Made by a program: the position numbers and the translations under genes. Positions 1-8,008 of a stretch of 64,000 nt of DNA are shown here, piece by piece (within the stretch, counting starts at the first letter, position 1; every line of letters starts with the position of its first letter). The notes beneath the pieces are model-generated. The model did no database searches. It was given only the letters and a program-made list of their open reading frames with translations, and was not told where the DNA came from. The stretch is from an uncultured Agathobacter sp. (GTDB lineage Bacteria; Bacillota; Clostridia; Lachnospirales; Lachnospiraceae): contig CALWLL010000056.1 of the NCBI GenBank assembly GCA_944381555.1, forward strand, positions 167,893-231,892, in the 5' to 3' direction.

Positions 1-1512
1 ATCTACAATCTTTTTTACCAGATGCGGTTCATAGTAATATCCGCCATTGATAACTGACGAAAAGGCGCTCGCAACCTGAATCATGGTTGCATTATAGTTC
101 TGTCCGAAAGCATTTGTTGCCAGATCGACTGCTGTCATATTTTCTTCTGTATAAATCAATCCTGCCGTATTTGCTTCTCCCGGCAGGTCAATCCCTGTCT
201 TTTGTCCAAAATTAAAAATGCTCTGATATTTTGAAAAATTAGGCACACCAATCAGATATGTCATCTGCATGATGGCATCATTACACGAATCCATCAACGT
301 TTTCTCTAATGTTTCAAGACCATGTCCGCGTGTGTTTACGCAGTTTATCGTATGACCGCCAACAACTTCATGTCCATCACATTCAAACGTCATATTAGCA
401 TTGATTGAACCGGTTTCAAGACCTGCCGCAAGCGTAAACGGTTTCTGGACAGACCCCGGTTCAAACGTTTCCGTGATGCAGTAATTCTTCCAGATTGCAT
501 TCAATGCCTCTAAAATTTCCTCCGAAGTCGCCTCTTCTTTTTCTTCCTCTGTCATAATCCCTGTCAAATCCCTTGGATTATTCAAATCAAACGTCGGGTA
601 TTCCGCCATTGCAAGAATCTCTCCGGTATTCGGGTTCATAATAATCACAGCGGTATTTGCACTACCGTCTCCTTCTCTGTAATTATCCTTATAAGTCTCA
701 TTAAATTCCTTAATCTTATTCTCTACAACCGATTGGATATTCGCATCAATGGTCGTTATCAGAGTATTTCCATCCTGTGGCGCAATTACCGTCTTTTCAA
801 AATCACTGTCAGAGTTCAGATATCCGTATTCACGGCCATTAATCCCGTTTAAAGTACTGTTATAGTAATTTTCCAATCCAATGGTTCCTACATTACCGGA
901 TGAAACGAAGCCGATGACGGAACTTGCCATAGAATCGAATGGATAGATTCTTTTGTATTCTTTTTCGAACCATACGCCTTTAATATTGGGATTTAATTTA
1001 TTTTCATCCTCGTCTACCGCTTCCTGAAGATTAATAAACGGCTGGATTTCATCATAAGAAAGTTTTTTCTTTAAAATGATATACTTGCTGTCCGGCCGTT
1101 CTTCAAGGTTCTTGCGAAGGGCTTCTTCTTCTAAATCCGGGAAACACTCTAATAATGCTTCTATGGTTGGCTCTACATATTTCTTTACCTCTTCGCCGTC
1201 TACTTTCGTAGTTGCGTTCATAACAGAACAATCCATGATGACATTATAAACAGCCACACTTGTCGCTAGAACCGTTCCTTTACTGTCGAGAATATCACCT
1301 CTCTGATACGGGATGGTTACGCTATCGTATGACTGCATGGATAATACTTTCTTTTCGTATTTTTCGCCGCTTGTATAATTGATATACATAAGTCTGCCTA
1401 TAAGCGCACATAAACAAAGTGTTAAAACCGTAAATAACACCATGAGTTTCTTGCGCATTCCTTTGGAGAACTTAAGCGCCGGTTTTTTCGGTTTATTTGT
1501 CTTTTTTGTCAC
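1..1512 (-). CDS. Penicillin-binding protein, transpeptidase (SpoVD/FtsI type), C-terminus off the window
   Basis: Class B penicillin-binding protein that cross-links septal or spore peptidoglycan. 504 codons are visible; the end runs past the left edge. A GTG start is chosen because a TTTAGGAG site lies about 7 bases upstream. A basic N-tail is followed by one membrane helix (about residues 24-44), the dimerisation domain and the transpeptidase domain. The active-site tetrad is SVQK (Ser354) in the context FEPGSVQKPF, and the second motif is Ser409-Cys-Asn. The KTG motif would lie off the edge. It sits 15 bases after ftsL in a division and cell-wall cluster. FtsI (vegetative) or SpoVD (spore cortex) cannot be separated without the C-terminal PASTA region. 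Confidence 0.9.
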   Translation of the reverse strand, partial: MTKKTNKPKKPALKFSKGMRKKLMVLFTVLTLCLCALIGRLMYINYTSGEKYEKKVLSMQSYDSVTIPYQRGDILDSKGTVLATSVAVYNVIMDCSVMNATTKVDGEEVKKYVEPTIEALLECFPDLEEEALRKNLEERPDSKYIILKKKLSYDEIQPFINLQEAVDEDENKLNPNIKGVWFEKEYKRIYPFDSMASSVIGFVSSGNVGTIGLENYYNSTLNGINGREYGYLNSDSDFEKTVIAPQDGNTLITTIDANIQSVVENKIKEFNETYKDNYREGDGSANTAVIIMNPNTGEILAMAEYPTFDLNNPRDLTGIMTEEEKEEATSEEILEALNAIWKNYCITETFEPGSVQKPFTLAAGLETGSINANMTFECDGHEVVGGHTINCVNTRGHGLETLEKTLMDSCNDAIMQMTYLIGVPNFSKYQSIFNFGQKTGIDLPGEANTAGLIYTEENMTAVDLATNAFGQNYNATMIQVASAFSSVINGGYYYEPHLVKKIVD

Positions 1513-1527
1513 GTTGTTACTCCTAAA

Positions 1528-2001
1528 TTACTCTGGAATATCTTCATACTGGTCCATGAAATTGTTGTTTTCTACAGAAAAGTAGCTGACCTGCTCTTCT
1601 GATGCATAATTCATTCCCAGTTGGTTAATTGCTACATCTTTAATATACTCCAAATCTACTGATGTGACAATCTCCTTATATCGGGCATCATTATCCGCCT
1701 TTAAATCTGTAATCTGGCTCTCTAATGCCGCAATATTCTTCATTCTCTGACTTACCTGCGACTGCATCTGAATTAGGGATACTGCCGCTAAAGCAACAAC
1801 TGCAACACAGGCAGAAAGAAACATAACATACCCCCTGCTCATATACAAGGCGCGTTCCCTGTTTCTCCTTGCCGCGTTTCTTCTGCGTTTTCTGCGCTGT
1901 TCTTCTTCTATTCTGCGTCTGTCAGGTCTTTGCGGCCGTCTGACCGGCTGAGTTTCTAATTCCCTGACTGCACTTCCGTTTATATAGTATGTTCTGCTCA
2001 T
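1528..2001 (-). CDS. ftsL: FtsL-like cell division protein
   Basis: Small bitopic division protein of 157 residues, expected to work with DivIC and DivIB at the septum. It has a very basic cytoplasmic N-tail (residues 20-50, rich in Arg), one membrane helix (about 58-78) and a short predicted coiled coil (about 79-115). This is the standard FtsL layout, although FtsL sequences are poorly conserved and the call rests mainly on layout and position between rsmH and a class B PBP. GGAG lies 9 bases before the ATG. Confidence 0.8.
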   Translation of the reverse strand: MSRTYYINGSAVRELETQPVRRPQRPDRRRIEEEQRRKRRRNAARRNRERALYMSRGYVMFLSACVAVVALAAVSLIQMQSQVSQRMKNIAALESQITDLKADNDARYKEIVTSVDLEYIKDVAINQLGMNYASEEQVSYFSVENNNFMDQYEDIPE

Positions 2002-2025
2002 AATTTATTGCTCCAATGAAAATGA

Positions 2026-2973
2026 TTATTTTTCTGTCTGCTTCTCGAAGATGCGAAGCTTCGCACTCTTCGATCTGCTGTTTGCTTCCAGTTCTTCCTT
2101 TGACGGAATAACCGGTTTTCTTGTCACTACATGTCCCTTTGACTTTTTGCCGCATACACAAACCGGAAAATCGCTTGGACATGTGCAAGGATTTTCATTC
2201 TTCTTAAAAATTGTTTTTACAATGCGGTCTTCTAAAGAGTGGAAGGTAATGATACAAATTCTTCCTTCCTCATTTAAAAGCTCAATCATGTCATCTAAGG
2301 TATCTCTTAATACGTCCAATTCCCTGTTCAGTTCAATTCGGATTGCCTGATATGTACGTTTAGACGGATGTCCTCCCGTAGCCTTCATTTTCATCGGAAT
2401 TGCTGCATCAATAATCTCGTTCAGCCGTCCCGTTGTTAGAATCGGTTCTTTTTTTCTTGCGTTTACAATATGCTTTGCGATGTTCTTTGCAAATTTATCT
2501 TCCCCATAATCCCGGATGATGCGAAACAGTTCCATTTCGCTGTATTCATTCACAATATCCTTCGCAGTGAGCGTTTGTCTGTCATCCATTCGCATATCTA
2601 AAGGGGCGTCTGCACTCCGATAAGTAAATCCTCTCTCAGGAGTGTCTAACTGAAAGGAAGAAACGCCTAAATCAAGGACTATGCCATCCACTTTCTCCAC
2701 TCCCAGCTCCCGCAGTATCTGTCTCATATTGGAATAATTGCTTCTTACGATAGTTACCATGTCGCCAAACCCGGCTAATCTCTCACCCGCAGCACGAATT
2801 GCATCTGCATCCTGGTCAATTCCAATGAATCTGCCCTGACCATTTAAGCGTTTGCATACTTCATAAGCATGTCCGCCTCCGCCAAGAGTTCCATCTACAT
2901 AAATCCCGCCCGGACGCACATTCAAATATTCAATTGTCTCATCCAATAATACGGAATAGTGATTAAACTCCAT
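2026..2973 (-). CDS. rsmH: 16S rRNA (cytosine-1402-N4)-methyltransferase RsmH
   Basis: Methylates N4 of C1402 in the 16S rRNA P-site region. The 315 residues match the usual family length. The N-terminus holds the SAM-binding glycine loop [12 protein letters not shown] (about 26-37), and a second conserved block is [11 protein letters not shown] near residue 100. The C-terminal part carries a Cys-rich [15 protein letters not shown] stretch typical of many Firmicutes RsmH. It lies between mraZ and ftsL, the invariant order of the dcw cluster. AAGGAT lies 8 bases before the ATG. Confidence 0.97.
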   Translation of the reverse strand: MEFNHYSVLLDETIEYLNVRPGGIYVDGTLGGGGHAYEVCKRLNGQGRFIGIDQDADAIRAAGERLAGFGDMVTIVRSNYSNMRQILRELGVEKVDGIVLDLGVSSFQLDTPERGFTYRSADAPLDMRMDDRQTLTAKDIVNEYSEMELFRIIRDYGEDKFAKNIAKHIVNARKKEPILTTGRLNEIIDAAIPMKMKATGGHPSKRTYQAIRIELNRELDVLRDTLDDMIELLNEEGRICIITFHSLEDRIVKTIFKKNENPCTCPSDFPVCVCGKKSKGHVVTRKPVIPSKEELEANSRSKSAKLRIFEKQTEK

Positions 2974-2994
2974 GCTTTTCTATCCTTTCAACGA

Positions 2995-3426
2995 TTAAAT
3001 TCCAAACCCAAGTTCAGCCATATGTTCAGCGATTTCATCCATATCATCATAATCACCGCTATCCTGCCATTTTTCTTTACTCCAGATTTCCACACGGCTT
3101 AAAACACCTACAGAAACTACATCTTTATCAATGCCTGCATATTCTCTTAAGTTTGTAGGAATTAAGATTCTTCCCTGCTTGTCCACCTCACAGGTTGCTG
3201 CACCTGCAAAGAAGAAACGCATGAATTTTCTTGCATCCTTGGAAGTAAGTGGTTTTTCGCGGAAGGACTTCTCAATATTTGCCCATTCTTCATTGGAATA
3301 TACGAAAAGACATCCATCTAAGCCCTTGGTAATTACAAATTCATTACCAAGCTGTTCACGGAATTTGGACGGAACAATCAGTCTGCCCTTAGCATCAATT
3401 GTATGGTTGTATTCTCCCATGAACAT
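2995..3426 (-). CDS. mraZ: Transcriptional regulator MraZ
   Basis: 143 residues with two tandem AbrB/SpoVT-like domains (about 5-52 and 81-124). The first contains [13 protein letters not shown] and the second [13 protein letters not shown], the signature loops of MraZ. The family forms a ring and represses its own division operon through short direct repeats upstream; such repeats are present here at 3503-3550. First gene of the cluster. AAGGAG lies 8 bases before the chosen ATG; a second in-frame ATG two codons later is less well spaced. Confidence 0.97.
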   Translation of the reverse strand: MFMGEYNHTIDAKGRLIVPSKFREQLGNEFVITKGLDGCLFVYSNEEWANIEKSFREKPLTSKDARKFMRFFFAGAATCEVDKQGRILIPTNLREYAGIDKDVVSVGVLSRVEIWSKEKWQDSGDYDDMDEIAEHMAELGFGI

Positions 3427-3502
3427 GGCGATTTCTCCTTTCCCTTTTTTATTCAGAGGCAGGTGTGTTGAAAAGTTATCAACATACTTATCAACTTATC
3501 CA

Positions 3503-3550
3503 CCACTTTCCTCCACTTTTATGGCTTTTCGCTCCACTTTCCTCCACTTT
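3503..3550 (-). promoter_or_regulatory. MraZ operator: four AAAGTGG boxes
   Basis: Read on the minus strand, AAAGTGG occurs at 3544-3550, 3534-3540, 3513-3519 and 3503-3509. Starts are 10, 21 and 10 bases apart, so all boxes lie on one helix face. They follow the -10 box directly, so a protein bound here would cover the start site and early leader. Helically phased repeats upstream of mraZ are the known MraZ target; the assignment of these exact boxes is inference. Confidence 0.8.
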
Positions 3551-3556
3551 TTTACT

Positions 3557-3585
3557 ATATTACTCCATAAAGTCCATAAAATCAA
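3557..3585 (-). promoter_or_regulatory. Vegetative promoter of the mraZ cluster
   Basis: On the minus strand TTGATT (3580-3585) and TAATAT (3557-3562) are separated by 17 bases. The start site would be near 3549, within the repeat boxes. Confidence 0.7.
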
Positions 3586-3617
3586 TACTTTTCAGAAAAA
3601 AGTACTTGGTTTTTAGC

Positions 3618-3652
3618 ACAAAAAAAGACGTACGATAAACTCGTACGCCTTT
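3618..3652 (-). terminator. Intrinsic terminator after the Spo0E-like gene
   Basis: On the minus strand a hairpin with stem GGCGTACGA / TCGTACGTC (3627-3649) is followed by a run of seven T. It ends the transcript from the small gene and lgt before the mraZ promoter. Confidence 0.85.
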
Positions 3653-3671
3653 TATAACTATTTAGTTTTTC

Positions 3672-3833
3672 TTATGCCGGAATCTGCTCTTCCATTTCAA
3701 TATACGTTTCGATCAGCTTATCAAGCTGTACGCTTTTTGCGTAATATACTTCATACTGATCCTTTACAATTGACTCATTTAACTCATCTCTTAAATTTTC
3801 AATTTCTGATTTGAGCTCGACTATTCTTTTCAT
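3672..3833 (-). CDS. Spo0E-family aspartyl-phosphate phosphatase-like peptide
   Basis: 53 residues starting MKRIVELK. The family signature S-x-x-L-D is present as SVQLD (residues 34-38), in YAKSVQLDKLIETYI, within a predicted two-helix hairpin. Spo0E-type peptides dephosphorylate Spo0A~P and delay sporulation. Many clostridial members of this size have not been tested, so the target is inferred. GGGTG lies 8 bases before the ATG. It is followed directly by a strong terminator and lies 17 bases after lgt. Confidence 0.75.
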   Translation of the reverse strand: MKRIVELKSEIENLRDELNESIVKDQYEVYYAKSVQLDKLIETYIEMEEQIPA

Positions 3834-3850
3834 TTTTTTCACCCATTATC

Positions 3851-4726
3851 TTAAAGTTCTTCATTAGACTTTTTAATTTTGATAGTTTTTCTTTTTATAA
3901 TTATCCAAACAATGGAAACAACCACCATTACTGCTGCCAAAACCTGAGACACCGGAATGTCTGTGTCTGGTATCAATAACTGGTCTGTTCTAAGTGATTC
4001 AATCCAAAACCTGCCTGTCCCGTAAGCCGCCAGATATAATAGGAATACCTCACCCTCGAACTTGCGGTGTTTCAAGTAACACAATAAGAAAATTAGCACA
4101 CCAAGATTCCATAAGGATTCATACAAGAAGGTTGGATGTACCTGAATATAAGAAACTCCGTCAACAAAAACGATGTTTTCTCTTAATTCCTGGGTAATTT
4201 CTCCGCTTCTAACCGCAGAAACCGGCAATTGCATAGCCAGAAGATTATCTGTATATCCGCCAAAGGCTTCCCGGTTAAAGAAGTTTCCCCATCTTCCTAT
4301 ACACTGTCCCAACGCAACCGCAGGAGCTGCAACATCAGCAATTGGGCCGATTTTCATTTTCTTACCTTTTGCATATGCGCATACAGCAATGACTGCCGCC
4401 AGAATACCCCCATAAATCGCGAGCCCGCCCTCTCTAATGTTAAAAATTCTTGTGAGGTCCTGACTGTAATAGTCCCACTGAAATGCCACAAAATACAATC
4501 TTGCACCAATAATCGCAGAAAGAATCGCTATGATTGCGATATCATAGTATTTGTCAGAATCTTGTCCGGTCTTCTTGGCGAGATGAACCGCTAGCATAAT
4601 CGCTCCCATCATTCCAACCGCAATAATAATTCCATAATAGGCTATTGCAAAGTCACCTATCATTATGTTCTTACCAACATTATCCAGATAAATATGTAAG
4701 TTAGGAAAATTAATATTATAATCCAA
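3851..4726 (-). CDS. lgt: Prolipoprotein diacylglyceryl transferase
   Basis: Integral membrane enzyme that moves diacylglycerol from phosphatidylglycerol to the lipobox cysteine of prelipoproteins. The signature GRWGNFFNREAFGG is intact, and HPTFLYESLWNLG follows. About seven membrane helices are visible. A TTG start at 4726 is chosen: GGGAGG lies 8 bases upstream, and a good promoter (4759-4787) overlaps the extension that a further-upstream ATG at 4780 would need. This gives 291 residues. Confidence 0.93.
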   Translation of the reverse strand: MDYNINFPNLHIYLDNVGKNIMIGDFAIAYYGIIIAVGMMGAIMLAVHLAKKTGQDSDKYYDIAIIAILSAIIGARLYFVAFQWDYYSQDLTRIFNIREGGLAIYGGILAAVIAVCAYAKGKKMKIGPIADVAAPAVALGQCIGRWGNFFNREAFGGYTDNLLAMQLPVSAVRSGEITQELRENIVFVDGVSYIQVHPTFLYESLWNLGVLIFLLCYLKHRKFEGEVFLLYLAAYGTGRFWIESLRTDQLLIPDTDIPVSQVLAAVMVVVSIVWIIIKRKTIKIKKSNEEL

Positions 4727-4758
4727 GTTTCTAACCTCCCTTGATTTGGTTCTTTTAC

Positions 4759-4787
4759 ATTTTACGATAACATTATCCAAAAATCAA
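4759..4787 (-). promoter_or_regulatory. Promoter of lgt
   Basis: Minus strand TTGATT (4782-4787), 17-base spacer, TAAAAT (4759-4764). The predicted transcript start is near 4752, about 26 bases before the TTG codon. Confidence 0.6.
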
Positions 4788-4882
4788 CCAATCTGGCTGA
4801 CAAGTTATTGCTATAATTCGACAAAATACGCAATGCATTTATGTAACAGGCATATTTTCGCACTTTTATGCACTTGTTTCTT

Positions 4883-4918
4883 CGCTGGTCTTTTGCAAAT
4901 ATTTACAAAAAACCAGTG
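4883..4918. repeat. 36-base near-perfect palindrome between lgt and the DUF1540 gene
   Basis: The arms CGCTGGTCTTTTGCAAA and TTTACAAAAAACCAGTG pair along their whole length if G-U pairs are allowed. No T-run follows on the minus strand, so it is not a clear intrinsic terminator, although it follows the DUF1540 gene. Confidence 0.55.
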
Positions 4919-4951
4919 AAAAAACGCTTGACGAGCTATACGAAATCGTTT

Positions 4952-5266
4952 TTATTTCGGTTCGAAGCTTCCGCACTCCGTTTCACCATTCGTTACAGCA
5001 TGTCTTCCTGCTATGCCAATGTGGTCTGCGGCACATATTTTTGAATCATTAAACCTGCAATTTAAGGCATCACATGAAACCTGTGTCTCTTTCTTTGGTC
5101 CGCAGCACGCATTTAATAAAGTGTTTGTCCCTTTCGGTGAAAAGCTATTACATACTGTTTCCGATGACTTATTGGCTTCGCGTCCTCCTACCGTAATATT
5201 ATCCCGTCTGCAGCTATTGCTGCTATTATACGCACAACCTGTAACATTGCAATCTAACCTTGTCAT
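4952..5266 (-). CDS. Twin DUF1540-domain protein
   Basis: 104 residues with two copies of a roughly 40-residue cysteine-rich DUF1540 module. Each copy has four Cys in the order C-x4-C-x6-C-x~16-C (first CNVTGC, second CDALNC), and a short CC linker lies between them. The spacing suggests a metal-binding or disulfide-rich fold; no function is established. The start at 5266 is chosen because GTGGAGG lies 7 bases upstream; an earlier ATG at 5326 has no such site. Confidence 0.8.
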   Translation of the reverse strand: MTRLDCNVTGCAYNSSNSCRRDNITVGGREANKSSETVCNSFSPKGTNTLLNACCGPKKETQVSCDALNCRFNDSKICAADHIGIAGRHAVTNGETECGSFEPK

Positions 5267-5302
5267 GATTCTACCTCCACTTTTACTCAAATATTTGTCT
5301 GA

Positions 5303-5345
5303 AATTACAGTTTTAGTATAAATCATAGATTTGAATTTATACTGT
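5303..5345 (-). promoter_or_regulatory. Inverted repeat in the DUF1540 promoter region
   Basis: On the minus strand AGTATAAAT and ATTTATACT form a perfect 9-base inverted repeat about 10 bases apart, inside a wider ACAG...CTGT frame. The second arm contains TATACT, which could serve as a -10 box. It may be an operator or part of a sporulation-type promoter; neither can be decided by reading. Confidence 0.4.
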
Positions 5346-5360
5346 AAAAAAATAACAAAT

Positions 5361-5447
5361 TGTGCGCTTGACGCACACCTTCGCGCCCGAGCGGTATCGC
5401 AAAGCGACTATTTCCTTTCCGCGAGGTGCGCATTCTTCGCGGAGCGT
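5361..5447. repeat. GC-rich, self-complementary block after the thrS terminator
   Basis: This block is clearly richer in GC than its flanks. GCGCACCT near one end and AGGTGTGC near the other can pair, with inner TCGC-TTT-GCGA and CGCGG hairpins. No ORF is supported. It directly adjoins copy A of the 60-bp palindromic repeat, so the two may form one composite element. Confidence 0.45.
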
Positions 5448-5452
5448 TTTTA

Positions 5453-5512
5453 ATATCATAGAAAAGTAAATTTCTTTCACGCGTTAATGTATCACGGTCT
5501 TTCCTATGATAT
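5453..5512. repeat. 60-bp palindromic repeat, copy A
   Basis: It starts ATATCATAGAAAAG and ends CTTTCCTATGATAT, which are inverted repeats with one mismatch. By eye 53 of 60 bases match copy B at 7590-7649, in the same orientation. It lies directly behind the T-tract of the thrS terminator. Confidence 0.8.
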
Positions 5513-5513
5513 G

Positions 5514-5552
5514 AAAAACTCTGCCATTCGTTGCCTCACAAATGACAGAGTT
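5514..5552 (-). terminator. Intrinsic terminator of thrS
   Basis: Minus strand stem AACTCTGTCATT / AATGGCAGAGTT with a 12-base loop, followed by a run of five T. It begins about 24 bases after the thrS stop codon. Confidence 0.85.
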
Positions 5553-5575
5553 CCCAGAAATTCAGATGCTCTATT

Positions 5576-7540
5576 TTATTTTACTTCTTCCGCCACTTCA
5601 ACCTTACGAATTTCTTTTGTACGGATTTCCTTACAAATCTGTTCCATGAACTGTGCCAAAGGTTTTACTCCTTCATCACCTGCAAAACGGCTTCTTACAG
5701 AAACCGTACCATCTATTTCTTCCTGCGCCCCAACGACTAACATATACGGAAGTCTGTCCATACGGGCTTCACGAATCTTGTAGCCAATCTTCTCTGCACG
5801 GTTGTCTACTGTTGCATCCACGCCGTTTGCTTTTAATTCTTTCATAACTTTCTGGGCATATTCCGCATATTTTTCCGAAATCGGAAGCACACGCACCTGC
5901 TCCGGGCAAAGCCATGTCGGGAATTTTCCTGCGTATTTTTCAATCAGCCATGCAAGCGTTCTTTCATAACATCCCAAGGAAGTTCTGTGAATGATGTAAG
6001 GACGAACCTTTTCTCCATTCTGATCCACATAGTACATATCAAAATTCTCTGCAATTGCACAGTCTAACTGGATAGTAATCATAGTATCTTCTTTGCCATA
6101 TACATTCTTCGCCTGAATATCAATCTTAGGACCGTAGAAAGCTGCTTCGCCGTCCTCTTCTGTGAAAGAAACGCCTTTTTCAATCAACACCTGACGAAGC
6201 GCGTCCTGTGTTGAATTCCAGTAATTATCATCGCCAAGATATTTTGCCTTATTATTCGGGTCCCACTTTGAAAGACGGTAAGTTACGTCATCCTGTAAGC
6301 CTAGTGTTGAAAGAACATAGTAGGCCAGATCCAGACACGCCTTTAATTCTTCTTCTGCCTGATCCGGACGAATTACATTGTGTCCTTCTGAAATGGTAAA
6401 CTGACGGACACGCGTCAGACCATGCATTTCGCCGGAATCCTCAGAACGGAAAAGTGTAGAGGTCTCACCCATTCTGTATGGAAGGTCACGATAAGAATGC
6501 TGTTCGTTCTTGTATACATAATACTGGAACGGACATGTCATCGGACGAAGCGCAAATACTTCTTTATCTTTTTCTTCATCCCCCATTACAAACATGCCAT
6601 CTTTGTAATGATCCCAGTGTCCGGAAATTTTATAAAGATCGGATTTTGCCATAAGCGGTGTTCTTGTACGAACATAGCCCCACTCCTGTTCTTCTAAGTC
6701 TTCAATCCATCTCTGGAGCTTCATAATCATCTTCGTTCCCTTTGGCGTGAAAAGAGGGAGTCCCTGTCCGACTACATCTACTGTTGTAAACAGTCCCATT
6801 TCACGTCCAAGTCTGTTATGGTCACGCATCTTAATATCTTCTAAGTGCTCCATGTGTTTCTGCAAATCTTCTTTATTGTTGTATGCTGTCGCATAAATTC
6901 TCTGAAGTCTTGCATTATCAGAATCTCCTCTCCAATATGCCATTGAAGAAGAAATCAGTTTATATGCTTTTACACCCTTTGTACTCATTAGATGAGGGCC
7001 TGCGCACAAATCTACGAAACCACCCTGATCATAGAAAGAAATTTCTGCATCTTCCGGGAGGTCTTCAATCAGCTCTACCTTATACGGTTCTTCTTTTTCC
7101 TTCATAAGAGCAATCGCTTCTTCTCTTGGAAGTGTAAATCTAGTAATTTTATGTCCTTCTTTGATAATTTTCTTCATTTCTGCTTCAATTGCATCTAAGT
7201 CTTCTCTTGAGAATGGCGCGCTGTCGAAATCATAGTAGAATCCATCCTCAATTGCCGGTCCGATAGCAACCTTTGCTTCCGGGAAAAGGCGTTTTACTGC
7301 CTGCGCCATAATATGAGAGGCTGTATGACGAATTACCTGCAATCCTGCCGGATCATTTGCTGTTATGATATTTAATGCAGCATCCTCGCTGACTATGGTT
7401 CTTAAATCTACAATACTGCCGTTTAGTTCACCTGCACATGCCACACGCGCAAGTCCTTCACTGATATCTAATGCGATATCATAGATACTTTTTGCTTCAC
7501 TGTACTCTTTTACAGAGCCATCTTTGAGTGTGATTTTCAT
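5576..7540 (-). CDS. thrS: Threonyl-tRNA synthetase
   Basis: 654 residues, a normal length. Domains in order: TGS (about 1-60), editing domain with HTASH and CAGPH, class II catalytic core and C-terminal anticodon-binding domain (about 545-640). The zinc ligands appear intact: Cys in RPMTCP, His in SEGH and His in IIHRTSLG. The enzyme charges tRNA-Thr with threonine and edits serine errors. GGAAGAG lies about 5 bases before the ATG. Expression is controlled by the T-box leader at 7650-7957. Confidence 0.98.
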   Translation of the reverse strand: MKITLKDGSVKEYSEAKSIYDIALDISEGLARVACAGELNGSIVDLRTIVSEDAALNIITANDPAGLQVIRHTASHIMAQAVKRLFPEAKVAIGPAIEDGFYYDFDSAPFSREDLDAIEAEMKKIIKEGHKITRFTLPREEAIALMKEKEEPYKVELIEDLPEDAEISFYDQGGFVDLCAGPHLMSTKGVKAYKLISSSMAYWRGDSDNARLQRIYATAYNNKEDLQKHMEHLEDIKMRDHNRLGREMGLFTTVDVVGQGLPLFTPKGTKMIMKLQRWIEDLEEQEWGYVRTRTPLMAKSDLYKISGHWDHYKDGMFVMGDEEKDKEVFALRPMTCPFQYYVYKNEQHSYRDLPYRMGETSTLFRSEDSGEMHGLTRVRQFTISEGHNVIRPDQAEEELKACLDLAYYVLSTLGLQDDVTYRLSKWDPNNKAKYLGDDNYWNSTQDALRQVLIEKGVSFTEEDGEAAFYGPKIDIQAKNVYGKEDTMITIQLDCAIAENFDMYYVDQNGEKVRPYIIHRTSLGCYERTLAWLIEKYAGKFPTWLCPEQVRVLPISEKYAEYAQKVMKELKANGVDATVDNRAEKIGYKIREARMDRLPYMLVVGAQEEIDGTVSVRSRFAGDEGVKPLAQFMEQICKEIRTKEIRKVEVAEEVK

Positions 7541-7589
7541 TTGATCTCTTCCTTTCTCTTTCCTGATTTTTATTAATGGAGCATTTTTT

Positions 7590-7649
7590 ATATCATAGGA
7601 AAGTTGTTTTCTTTCACTCGTTAACGTATGACGGTCTTTCCTATGATAT
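7590..7649. repeat. 60-bp palindromic repeat, copy B
   Basis: The terminal 14 bases, ATATCATAGGAAAG and CTTTCCTATGATAT, are perfect inverted repeats. It lies between the T-box terminator and the thrS start, so it would fold into a second hairpin in the read-through thrS mRNA. The flanks are also similar to copy A (GGAGC plus a T-run before, an A-run after). Confidence 0.8.
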
Positions 7650-7957
7650 AAAAAATCCCGAATGATACATCACCTGTACCATTCGGGACGATTTACAAAG
7701 TCGTGGTTCCACCCGGGTTTACTCCATATACAACTGATTCTCCTGTAAGGGTGTAAACCATTTCCCGGAAACTGCTGTATATAAGCCTCTTTCGACGATA
7801 ACGGCGTCTGCCGGACCTGATTGGGGTCACTCTGAGGTGGTCTTCGGCTGCTTCCTGTAAGGCGCTCGCACCGCATAAGCAAATCTTATGGCGCCTTTCT
7901 CTGATACATTCCACAACGTACTCTTCTCATCAACGTTTTGTTTATGGACTTAATTTT
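7650..7957 (-). promoter_or_regulatory. T-box riboswitch (threonine) controlling thrS
   Basis: Minus strand leader. The hallmark T-box sequence CGGGTGGAACCACGA is at 7701-7715. It is followed by a terminator with stem TCCCGAAT / ATTCGGGA (7656-7663 and 7681-7688) and a T-run. The 5' part begins near GATGAGAAGAGTA and has a long stem I. The candidate specifier in GAAGACCACCTC is ACC (7839-7841), a threonine codon. Uncharged tRNA-Thr should stabilise the antiterminator and allow thrS expression. Short ORFs across this stretch are not real genes. Confidence 0.95.
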
Positions 7958-7963
7958 TAATAC

Positions 7964-7992
7964 ATTGTATTCCCAAATTTCAAATTTGTAAA
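7964..7992 (-). promoter_or_regulatory. Promoter of the thrS T-box transcript
   Basis: Minus strand TTTACA (7987-7992), 17-base spacer, TACAAT (7964-7969). The start near 7957 fits the beginning of the T-box leader. Confidence 0.75.
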
Positions 7993-8008
7993 GAAGTTTA
8001 TGCAAAAA

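Noticed and set aside
7670-7914. Two overlapping 70-73 residue frames upstream of thrS
   Set aside because: They lie wholly inside the T-box leader and follow its RNA structure.
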